NCBI GenBank assembly: GCA_021160705.1
Contig: JAGHBZ010000071.1
Span: 1 to 6,546 of the forward strand
Reading direction: 5' to 3'
Length of the DNA: 6,546 bases
From: Candidatus Sumerlaeota bacterium
GTDB taxonomy: Bacteria > Sumerlaeota > Sumerlaeia > MWCT01 > JAGHBZ01
Of the stretch, positions 1-5,876 are shown in pieces. Within the stretch, counting starts at the first letter, position 1, and each line of letters opens with the position of its first letter. The notes beneath the pieces were generated by a model that saw only the letters and a list, made by a program, of their open reading frames with translations, was not told the origin of the DNA and did not search any database. A program made the translations under genes and the position numbers.

Positions 1-1
1 G

Positions 2-262
2 TCTATGATAACGGCGGGCGTTAAATCTGGTATTCCCGAGGAGATAGCCGAGGAGCTGGTAAAACAGACCGCTATCGGTTCTGCACGTCTGGCTGCCGAA
101 TCGTTAGAATCTCTGGCTGAACTACGCAAAAAGGTCACCTCGCCAGGGGGTACGACCGAAGCAGCTATGCAGGTCTTTTTGAAATACAAATTTAAGGATG
201 TTGTGATTGCTGCTATACAACGAGCCACACAACGCGCAGAAGAATTGAGTCAGAAATCCTGA
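2..262 (+). CDS. proC: Pyrroline-5-carboxylate reductase, C-terminal part (5' truncated by window)
   Basis: This is the C-terminal helical dimerisation domain of ProC, which reduces 1-pyrroline-5-carboxylate to L-proline with NAD(P)H in the last step of proline synthesis in the cytoplasm. The reading frame is open to the left edge, so the true start and the N-terminal Rossmann domain lie outside the window. About 86 residues remain of a family that is usually about 270 aa. The diagnostic signature VTSPGGTTEAA (nt 134-166) is clearly present. It is preceded by the helix pattern GIPEEIAEELVKQTAIGSA that is typical of this domain. The internal ATG at position 5 is not a believable start, because it falls within the conserved domain. 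The gene ends at TGA 260-262, converging on the acetyltransferase gene 73 bp away. I see no clear hairpin terminator in that gap. Family assignment is confident; the rest of the gene cannot be judged. Confidence 0.93.
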   Translation, partial: SMITAGVKSGIPEEIAEELVKQTAIGSARLAAESLESLAELRKKVTSPGGTTEAAMQVFLKYKFKDVVIAAIQRATQRAEELSQKS

Positions 263-335
263 GTTTTACCTCCTCTGAGTATCACATCAATTATGTATCT
301 TCTTATTAAAAGGCACATTATTCAAAACGAGATGA

Positions 336-1514
336 TTAAAACCAGTCTTGTGTATGAGTGGGGAGGTCGTGAAAAATCTGGTTTAACAGATGGAGTGGGT
401 CTGGGTCTTTCACCTGAAGTCTGCCCTGCCACGCCAGTGACTCTGCACTCACATACCCACAAAAGAGCTGAGAGAATGTCCGAATGTCACACTCTGCATC
501 AGGAGTTTTTGATGTCTTATAAATCCTGGCGATGTTGCCGTGCTCCAGTTCAAGTTGCCAGTTACCGTTATTCCATTCTGCAGTGTCGTCCTTTATGCCA
601 ATGACAATTCGAGCATTGAGCCCGGGTCGGTATCCACGAGATTTGACTGCCTGGGGTATGTCCACTATCCGAAATTGCATCTCAGGCTTTATCTTTGTTG
701 AGACAAAAGGTTCTTTTAAAAATCTCCATAAATCAATATTGTAGGGAGCAGTGACGTTAATTTTAGTAACATTATTCGGCAAAGTTGCCAGAAATCCCAT
801 CATTGCCCGGAGTGCCTTTTCATTAATGAAGGCAAATTCATTGGTCACTGATTCAAACCCGTCCCCAAGGCGTTTGTTCTGGCAAATAAACCAGCCAATG
901 TATTCCCTACCATCTTTGATGAGATAGAGCTGGGCGTTATTCTTTTTTATCCAATCAAGTTTTTTTTGCCAGAGCCGCTTGGTACGCTTAATGCACAAAT
1001 TATAGTGAACAGCCATTTTTTCATACACGGAATCCAGGAGTGGGATGTTATCCACGTTTTTGCCAGCATCCACCAGCTCGTGTTCAGGAAACCGAATAAT
1101 GTGATTTTGTTGTAGCTCCGTATACATAATGCGATGTCCAGCGATTTCCCAGCCAAATTTATTATAATACCGATGCGAGAACGGATAAAGCACGGAGACC
1201 CACATCTTGCGTTGACGCATAGTGCGAAGGCTATCAAGCATAAGCTGAGAAGCATAGCCTCTGCCCTGTCGGTCAGCCCAGGTCGCCACACCACCTATAC
1301 CACCCATTGAGACAACCCTTCCACCAAGCCAGACCTGATACGGAATTATCTGAAGCATACTGACCAGGCGTTTTCCTTCAAAGATTGCGCGTGTATTACG
1401 CAGGTCAGATGCCTTTGCCCAACCACGTGCTTCCTCCAGTGGCACGCGGTAGGCATTGCTATAGATTAACGCAATTTGTTCTCGTTCTTCAGGGCGAACC
1501 GCTCTTATTTTCAC
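336..1514 (-). CDS. Eis-like GNAT N-acetyltransferase with C-terminal SCP2-like domain
   Basis: The predicted 392-aa cytoplasmic enzyme should transfer acetyl from acetyl-CoA to an unknown amine. The N-terminal GNAT fold has the acetyl-CoA loop: GGIGGVATWADRQGRGYA at residues 71-88, with the Q-x-x-G-x-A core at Q83, G86 and A88. LYPFSHRYYNKFGWE (109-123) matches the Eis/YPO-type family pattern. Y117, just before NKFGW, aligns by eye with the general-acid tyrosine of mycobacterial Eis. A second GNAT-like region follows, and an SCP2-like domain fills roughly residues 285-392. The chain ends in -DWF, so a C-terminal phenylalanine carboxylate is available, as in Eis. I place the start at GTG 1514-1512, because GGAGG lies 6 nt upstream and the protein then begins VKIRAVRPEE. 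The upstream in-frame GTG at 1568 has only an AAGG directly abutting it, and it would add 18 residues unlike the family N-terminus. Length fits the roughly 400-aa family. Substrate is not inferable from context; aminoglycoside acetylation should not be assumed. Confidence 0.88.
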   Translation of the reverse strand: MKIRAVRPEEREQIALIYSNAYRVPLEEARGWAKASDLRNTRAIFEGKRLVSMLQIIPYQVWLGGRVVSMGGIGGVATWADRQGRGYASQLMLDSLRTMRQRKMWVSVLYPFSHRYYNKFGWEIAGHRIMYTELQQNHIIRFPEHELVDAGKNVDNIPLLDSVYEKMAVHYNLCIKRTKRLWQKKLDWIKKNNAQLYLIKDGREYIGWFICQNKRLGDGFESVTNEFAFINEKALRAMMGFLATLPNNVTKINVTAPYNIDLWRFLKEPFVSTKIKPEMQFRIVDIPQAVKSRGYRPGLNARIVIGIKDDTAEWNNGNWQLELEHGNIARIYKTSKTPDAECDIRTFSQLFCGYVSAESLAWQGRLQVKDPDPLHLLNQIFHDLPTHTQDWF

Positions 1515-1520
1515 ATCCAG

Positions 1521-1525
1521 CCTCC
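1521..1525 (-). promoter_or_regulatory. Ribosome binding site deciding the Eis-like start
   Basis: On the minus strand GGAGG sits 6 nt before GTG 1514-1512. This spacing favours the 392-aa form over the longer 410-aa reading from GTG 1568, whose only purine-rich stretch touches the start codon. Confidence 0.75.
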
Positions 1526-1814
1526 ATTCACGTAAACTCGGAATATTGGCAAGTCTATAATACTTCACCTTCGCAATTAAAGCTTAAGTTAAATAGAGCA
1601 ACTTCACTAAACCTATATTCTCGCCATAAGCATAGCACTCTAATTCCTGAATGCGTTTCTCTTCTCGCAACTATTCATACCCGGAAAGTTAACTTATGAT
1701 ACCTCCTCCCAATCATTTGGCAGGGTGCAGATAAGAATTGAAAGCCTTTGCTTCACATTTAATCCCACCCTCAGTAAACCGAGGGGTTAATGAGAAGATA
1801 ATGCCTTATTTCAT

Positions 1815-1840
1815 TATGAATATTCGGGGTAATATTCATA
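1815..1840. promoter_or_regulatory. Perfect 10-bp inverted repeat upstream of hemC (candidate operator)
   Basis: The arms TATGAATATT (1815-1824) and AATATTCATA (1831-1840) are exact reverse complements around a 6-nt spacer, CGGGGT. The next outer pair (T/C) does not match, so the repeat is sharply bounded. It lies about 14 bp upstream of the candidate -35 of hemC. The low-GC stem and the absence of a T-run argue against a terminator, and the position suits a dimeric regulator. It does not match the consensus sequences I know for Fur, PerR, Rex or CIRCE sites, so the regulator is unknown. Confidence 0.5.
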
Positions 1841-1853
1841 CAATTTCATAAAA

Positions 1854-1883
1854 TTGCTCAATGCTCAGGGTTGTAGGTATAGT
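1854..1883 (+). promoter_or_regulatory. Candidate sigma-70-type promoter for hemC
   Basis: TTGCTC (1854-1859) and TATAGT (1878-1883) are separated by 18 nt. The -10 has five of six consensus bases and the -35 four of six. Transcription would start near 1890 and leave a leader of about 60 nt before hemC. The region is AT-rich, so a chance match is quite possible. Confidence 0.35.
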
Positions 1884-1948
1884 GAAAAATACTTGTTTTA
1901 TCATTGTCAAAATTATAAAAATGAATCTCTGAATATTGGGTGATGGGA

Positions 1949-2887
1949 ATGTTTTTACGCATAGGAACAAGAGGAAGCCGACTGGCATTAAAGCAGACAA
2001 AAGAGGTAGAGGATTTAATCTATTCACTCTTTCCGGAAGCAAGGCTCAAGAGGGTAGTTATCAAAACCACAGGGGATAAGATGTTTGAGCATCCACTCCA
2101 CCAGCTCCCGGGTAAGGGACACTTTATCAAAGAAATAGAGAACGCATTGCTTGAAGGGGAGATAGACATAGCCGTTCATAGCCTAAAAGACCTGCCCACG
2201 GAGCTGGCACCCGGGCTGACGCTTGGTGCAGTGCCTAAACGACTGGAACCAGCTGACGTATTAATCAGCCGAACAGGGCAAATGCTGGAGGCACTTCCTT
2301 ACGGAGCAAAAATAGGAACCAGCAGTCTACGCCGTCAGGCGCAAATTCTGTCGGTCAGACCGGATTTGAAAGTCGTACAACTGCGTGGTAATTTAGATAC
2401 CCGACTCCATAGATTAAGAGAGGGATTCGTTGATGCTATTATTGTGGCTGAAGCCGGGCTCAGGCGATTGGGCATATCAGGGCTGAGGATGGAGCGACTG
2501 CCATATTGTATAATGTTGCCTGCGGCGGGTCAGGGTGCTCTGGGTCTGGAGACCAGAGAAGGCGAACTGGAGAAAATTATAACTGAACTGAATCATCCAG
2601 AGTCCTACGCTGAGGCTGTAGCTGAACGCTCATTGCTTCGTCATCTGGGCGGCGGGTGTCATACTCCTATCGGGTGTCTTGCACGAGCAGGTAAAGATGG
2701 CGAACTCTATCTGGAGGCAATGGTTTGCAATCCTGATGGTAGTGGCAGGTTACGTGCTTTTTTGACAGGGAGTATTTCTGAAGCTGCGGAACTCGGAAAA
2801 AGGCTGGCTAAACAGCTTATAGAAGGTGGTGCAGACAAAATTATTAAAACTCTCGCCAGGGATGGTGAACACAACGATGACCGCTGA
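1949..2887 (+). CDS. hemC: Hydroxymethylbilane synthase (porphobilinogen deaminase)
   Basis: HemC polymerises four porphobilinogen molecules into the linear tetrapyrrole hydroxymethylbilane in the cytoplasm, feeding heme, siroheme and cobalamin synthesis. The 312-aa product has the full family layout: the N-terminal LRIGTRGSRLAL; KTTGDKMF; HSLKDLP (77-83), with the catalytic aspartate D81; GTSSLRRQ (123-130), with the substrate-binding arginines; LRGNLDTRL (145-153); LPAAGQGALGLE; and the dipyrromethane-cofactor loop GGGCHTPIGCL with attachment cysteine C237. Length is normal for the family. Three in-frame starts are possible: GTG 1940, ATG 1943 and ATG 1949. I prefer ATG 1949, because GGGTGA (1938-1943) then lies 5 nt upstream and the protein begins MFLRIGTRGS, as is usual. 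The 3' end overlaps cobA-hemD by 11 bp, indicating translational coupling. The glutamyl-tRNA reductase gene hemA, often found just upstream, is absent here. Confidence 0.97.
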   Translation: MFLRIGTRGSRLALKQTKEVEDLIYSLFPEARLKRVVIKTTGDKMFEHPLHQLPGKGHFIKEIENALLEGEIDIAVHSLKDLPTELAPGLTLGAVPKRLEPADVLISRTGQMLEALPYGAKIGTSSLRRQAQILSVRPDLKVVQLRGNLDTRLHRLREGFVDAIIVAEAGLRRLGISGLRMERLPYCIMLPAAGQGALGLETREGELEKIITELNHPESYAEAVAERSLLRHLGGGCHTPIGCLARAGKDGELYLEAMVCNPDGSGRLRAFLTGSISEAAELGKRLAKQLIEGGADKIIKTLARDGEHNDDR

Positions 2888-4421
2888 AACACGTAAAGGA
2901 AAAGTGTTTCTTGTAGGGGCGGGACCCGGTAGTCCCGAGCTCCTGACCCTGAAAGCAATTAATTGCCTCAAGCAGGCAACAGTGGTGCTTTATGATTATT
3001 TGGTACAGGAGGAGGTACTCCAGTACGCCCCTCCAGAGGCAGAACGCATTTTTGTTGGCAAAAAAGCCGGCAAACAAATCTACACCCAGGAAGAGATAAA
3101 TATACTATTATGCCAGAAAGCACTGGCAGGAGAGACAGTAGTCAGACTAAAGGGAGGCGACCCATTTTTACTCGGGCGTGGTGGCGAAGAGGCTCTGGCA
3201 CTCCAGGAAAATGGAATAGAGTTTGAAATCGTACCCGGCGTAAGTTCAGCAATTGCTGCACCTGCCTATGCTGGTATCCCTGTTACACACCGGGATTATA
3301 GCTCCAGCGTTCACATATTCACCGGCCATCAACGTGATACTAAGAATGGAGAACTTTCACTGGATTGGGAAACTATCGCACGGCTGGAGGGAACCCTGAT
3401 ATTTCTAATGGGTGGGGCAAATCTTCGGCTGATTGCAGGGGAACTGATTAAATTTGGCAAACCCCGGAGCACACCTGTGGCTTTAATCTACCGGGCGACA
3501 TATCCCGAACAGAAGACACTGGTTTCTACCTTAGATAAGGTCGTAGAGGTTGCACAGGCAAAAAACGTTAACTCACCGGTGGTCATTGTAATTGGTGAAT
3601 GTGTCGGGTTACGCGAGAAAATAAACTGGCTGGAGAATCGTCCGCTGTTTGGGAGGCGTATTTTGATTACACGCCCGGAGGAGCAGGGTGAAGACTTTGC
3701 ACGCCTGCTTTCCTCCTATGGTGCCACAGCATTTCTGGCGCCAGTGATTACTATTGTCCCTTTAGAAAATAATAGACCACTGTGGAGAATACTGGATTCA
3801 CTCGCGGAGTTTGACTGGCTACTTTTTGCGAGTATAAATAGCATTAAGATTTTTATGCAGGAGCTTTATATGCGCGGAAAAGATGTACGTGCTCTTGCGG
3901 AGCTTAAAATTGGAACCATTGGAGCCCGTACCGCTGAATATCTTTATAAAAATTGGAAAATAGAGGCGGACTTTGTGCCATCAGAATTTGTCCAGGAGAA
4001 TCTGGCAGGCGAACTCCCTGCCACACCGGGACAAAAGATACTGATTCCCCGTGCCGCTACTTCCCGGGATGTGTTGCCGATTGTCTTGCGCCAGAAAGGA
4101 CTGGAGGTAGAAGTCATCCCGGTATATGAAATTGCCCCACACCGGGAGGGAATAAAAAAAGCTAAACGGCTACTTGCTGAGAATATGGTGGATGTTATCA
4201 CATTTACTGCATCTTCGGCAGTGAAATTTTTGCTGGGTAATATCCATCCTGAGCGCCGAGAGGAGTTATTTTCCAACGTTCTTATTGCCAGTATAGGACC
4301 CATCACGTCTAAGACCATCAGAGAATATGGACTCCCGGTCCACATTGAAGCCCGGGAGTTTACCACCGAATCCCTGCTCCAGGAGCTCATCCACTATTAC
4401 AAATCCAAAATAGAACATTGA
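2877..4421 (+). CDS. cobA-hemD: Fused uroporphyrinogen-III C-methyltransferase / uroporphyrinogen-III synthase (CobA-HemD)
   Basis: The 514-aa bifunctional enzyme acts directly after HemC. The C-terminal HemD half cyclises hydroxymethylbilane, inverting ring D, to uroporphyrinogen III. The N-terminal CobA half uses two S-adenosylmethionine molecules to methylate C2 and C7, giving precorrin-2 for siroheme and cobalamin. CobA domain (about residues 8-245): VGAGPGSPELL (13-23), GGDPFLLGRGGEE (93-105), VPGVSSAIAAPAYAGIPVTHR (119-139) and LMGGANL (177-183). HemD domain (about 255-514): GRRILITRPEEQ, LLFASINSI, TFTASSAV (442-449) and IGPITSKTIREYGLPV (473-488). I chose ATG 2877, with GGTGA 8 nt upstream inside hemC. 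The earlier GTG 2826 and ATG 2862 lack a usable ribosome binding site and would add a non-homologous extension. Such fusions are known in Firmicutes and several other phyla, so the fusion itself is not new. Neither domain shows a break or frameshift. Confidence 0.95.
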   Translation: MTAETRKGKVFLVGAGPGSPELLTLKAINCLKQATVVLYDYLVQEEVLQYAPPEAERIFVGKKAGKQIYTQEEINILLCQKALAGETVVRLKGGDPFLLGRGGEEALALQENGIEFEIVPGVSSAIAAPAYAGIPVTHRDYSSSVHIFTGHQRDTKNGELSLDWETIARLEGTLIFLMGGANLRLIAGELIKFGKPRSTPVALIYRATYPEQKTLVSTLDKVVEVAQAKNVNSPVVIVIGECVGLREKINWLENRPLFGRRILITRPEEQGEDFARLLSSYGATAFLAPVITIVPLENNRPLWRILDSLAEFDWLLFASINSIKIFMQELYMRGKDVRALAELKIGTIGARTAEYLYKNWKIEADFVPSEFVQENLAGELPATPGQKILIPRAATSRDVLPIVLRQKGLEVEVIPVYEIAPHREGIKKAKRLLAENMVDVITFTASSAVKFLLGNIHPERREELFSNVLIASIGPITSKTIREYGLPVHIEAREFTTESLLQELIHYYKSKIEH

Positions 4422-4446
4422 CGTTTTCTGAAAAACAAGCCATAAT
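4418..4446 (+). promoter_or_regulatory. Sigma-70-type promoter for the histidine kinase gene
   Basis: TTGACG (4418-4423) and CATAAT (4441-4446) are separated by exactly 17 nt, each one base from consensus. The -35 overlaps the TGA stop of cobA-hemD (4419-4421). Transcription would start near 4453, about 48 nt before the kinase ATG. No terminator separates the two genes, so read-through from the hem operon is also likely. Confidence 0.6.
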
Positions 4447-4464
4447 TACATTTATATTATGGCT
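4438..4464. promoter_or_regulatory. Perfect 9-bp inverted repeat over the kinase promoter -10 (candidate operator)
   Basis: AGCCATAAT (4438-4446) and ATTATGGCT (4456-4464) are exact reverse complements with a 9-nt spacer. The left arm contains the whole -10 CATAAT and the right arm lies just past the predicted start of transcription. A protein bound here would block RNA polymerase. The stem has only three G-C pairs and is not followed by a T-run, so it is a poor terminator. The cognate regulator is unknown; autoregulation by the kinase's partner is one possibility. Confidence 0.45.
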
Positions 4465-4500
4465 ATATATAGTGATTGGATATAGCGGGTGAGTTCTTAA

Positions 4501-5823
4501 ATGGTGAACAGAACAGAGAAAAACGAGGAGTACCAGGAATACGCCCGGTGGCTTGGACGGATTGAAAAACGCGCCATACTGCCACTTAAATGGATTATAC
4601 TGGTCACGACACTCTTTATCTGGCTGTGGGGGACTAACTGGGTGTTGCCCTCCCCCGGGGTCTTTGCGCTGTTTTTACTTTATACAATGTTTAACATAGC
4701 CCTCTGCTATTTTTTTTACTTCAATCGACTGGAGCTCTCGCAGATAAAAAGTGTGTGTTATGCGTCATATTTTGCCGACATTCTTTTTGTCACAGCAATC
4801 GTTTACTCAGACATCAGGTTTCATTTTGGCACGGCAATGCAGAGCGATTTTTATATTCTGTATTTTCTCTTAATTATGCGAGGTTTTGCGCTGTTCCGAA
4901 CGCCCGCTGAAAATATGTTTATGAGCGCATTAATTGCTTTGCTATTTGTGCTCACAATAGCATTCCAGGAGCCGAGCTGGGGTTTTATCTCGGAGCGTGG
5001 ATTTGTACTCAAGTTTATCCTTATCTGGATGGTCGCATTGATGTCCTGGTTTATCGTTGAGAATATCAATCAGCAAAAGACCGAACTGATTAAAATCAAA
5101 GAAAAACTGATGAACACACAACATTTAGCTCATCTGGGCGAGATTATGGCTAATCTTGCGCATGAGCTTAATAATCCTATCGGAATCATCACGACCTGCT
5201 CGGAGTACTTGCTTCGTAGCTCTCCTTCAGACGATATGCATCGTGAAGACTTTGAGACCATTCGGAATGAAGCACTGCGGTGCGAGAAAATTATTGCTGA
5301 GCTGATGAGTTACACTAAACCAGCAGTTCAGAAAATTGAATATTGTCGGCTTGAGCAGATTAATGACGAGGTACTTGAGCTTCTTTTTCACCAACAAAAG
5401 GATGAAAATATCGTCATCCACAAGGAATATGAACCTGATTTGCCACCGCTACTGGCAGACACTGTGCAATTAAAACAGGCACTCCTAAATATTTATATAA
5501 ACGCCAGAGAGGCTATTGGCAATAAAGGTAAAATAGATTCTATTATTAAAAGAGGAAAACTCGTAGAAGGTGATTTAATCCGTGATAGCCTGCAGATAAT
5601 TATTCGTGATAATGGGAAGGGATTCAGGCGGGATGTACTTGAACGAGCCTTTGACCCATTTTTTACCACACGTGCTAACGGCACCGGGCTTGGACTTACT
5701 ATTACCAAACAAATCATTGAGGCACATCACGGCACCATTAAGTTGCGCAATATCTCCCCTCATGGGTCAGAAATTGAGATTAACCTGCCAATTAGCCATA
5801 AGATGAAAAATGGTCGGAGCTAA
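4501..5823 (+). CDS. Membrane sensor histidine kinase, six-helix sensor, no cognate regulator in window
   Basis: The 440-aa inner-membrane kinase should autophosphorylate and pass phosphate to a response regulator. Six hydrophobic helices lie at about residues 29-49, 53-73, 85-103, 115-133, 139-155 and 168-186, with short loops, so the sensor is probably the membrane bundle itself rather than an extracytoplasmic domain. A short charged linker (about 188-205) leads to the HisKA domain: HLGEIMANLAHELNNP with phospho-acceptor H221, followed by E222 and N225 in the ExxN phosphatase arrangement. The ATPase domain has the N-box ALLNIYINAREAIG (N334), G1 box DNGKGF (D370), F-box FDPFFTT and G2 box GTGLGL (394-399), all intact. 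It resembles NtrB/ZraS-type kinases in the H-box. The start ATG is preceded by GGGTGA 8 nt upstream. The gene has its own promoter and ends inside a terminator hairpin. The neighbouring downstream gene is convergent, so no partner regulator is adjacent on that side. The signal sensed is unknown. Confidence 0.93.
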   Translation: MVNRTEKNEEYQEYARWLGRIEKRAILPLKWIILVTTLFIWLWGTNWVLPSPGVFALFLLYTMFNIALCYFFYFNRLELSQIKSVCYASYFADILFVTAIVYSDIRFHFGTAMQSDFYILYFLLIMRGFALFRTPAENMFMSALIALLFVLTIAFQEPSWGFISERGFVLKFILIWMVALMSWFIVENINQQKTELIKIKEKLMNTQHLAHLGEIMANLAHELNNPIGIITTCSEYLLRSSPSDDMHREDFETIRNEALRCEKIIAELMSYTKPAVQKIEYCRLEQINDEVLELLFHQQKDENIVIHKEYEPDLPPLLADTVQLKQALLNIYINAREAIGNKGKIDSIIKRGKLVEGDLIRDSLQIIIRDNGKGFRRDVLERAFDPFFTTRANGTGLGLTITKQIIEAHHGTIKLRNISPHGSEIEINLPISHKMKNGRS

Positions 5824-5842
5824 CTACCCCCCGACCATTTTT
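5806..5842. terminator. Bidirectional intrinsic terminator between the kinase and prepilin genes
   Basis: A perfect 12-bp stem pairs AAAAATGGTCGG (5806-5817) with CCGACCATTTTT (5831-5842) around a 13-nt loop. It has A5 on the left and T5 on the right, so either strand gives a GC-rich hairpin ending in U's. The left arm encodes the last residues of the kinase (KNGRS) and the stop codon is in the loop. It serves the kinase from the left and, 35 bp past its stop, the prepilin gene from the right. Confidence 0.88.
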
Positions 5843-5876
5843 GATAAAATCATATCATACCTAAAAACAAAAATTG

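Larger units (their letters stand above)
1515..1948. other. Divergent intergenic control region between the Eis-like gene and hemC
   Basis: About 430 bp carry no convincing gene. What can be seen, left to right: the leader of the acetyltransferase gene on the minus strand; a GGGAGGAGG sequence on the minus strand (1702-1710) with no start codon at usable spacing; a small CCCTC...GAGGG hairpin (1768-1785); two tiny plus-strand ORFs (1790-1801, and 1801-1851 with 16 codons); a perfect 10-bp inverted repeat (1815-1840); a candidate promoter (1854-1883); a TGAATATT box repeated just before the hemC ribosome binding site (1930-1937). I found no tRNA and no recognisable riboswitch. I could not pick a convincing promoter for the acetyltransferase gene. 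Confidence 0.6.

Noticed and set aside
263..335. Possible terminator between the convergent proC and acetyltransferase genes
   Set aside because: I found no stem followed by a T-run on either strand, only a CTGAG direct repeat and AT-rich sequence.
1515..1568. 18-residue N-terminal extension of the Eis-like protein from GTG 1568
   Set aside because: Its ribosome binding sequence abuts the start codon, while GTG 1514 has GGAGG at 6 nt and begins at the expected family N-terminus.
1630..1645. TAGCACTCTAA resembling half of a CIRCE (HrcA) element
   Set aside because: The second half, GAGTGCTAA, is not present at the required 9-nt spacing and no heat-shock gene follows.
1702..1710. GGGAGGAGG on the minus strand resembling a strong ribosome binding site in the control region
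   Set aside because: No ATG, GTG or TTG lies at workable spacing. Reading on from the nearest triplets meets TAA almost at once, and the first ATG downstream opens only 12 codons. It could be a relic, but nothing else supports one.
1768..1785. CCCTC...GAGGG hairpin
   Set aside because: A 5-bp stem with an 8-nt loop and no T-run is expected by chance in a region this size.
2826..2876. Longer cobA-hemD start inside hemC (GTG 2826 or ATG 2862)
   Set aside because: There is no usable ribosome binding site, and the added residues have no resemblance to CobA N-termini. ATG 2877 has GGTGA at 8 nt.
3944..4390. 148-codon open frame antisense to the HemD domain
   Set aside because: It lies wholly opposite a well-conserved domain, has no ribosome binding site that I can see and has a composition typical of a shadow frame.
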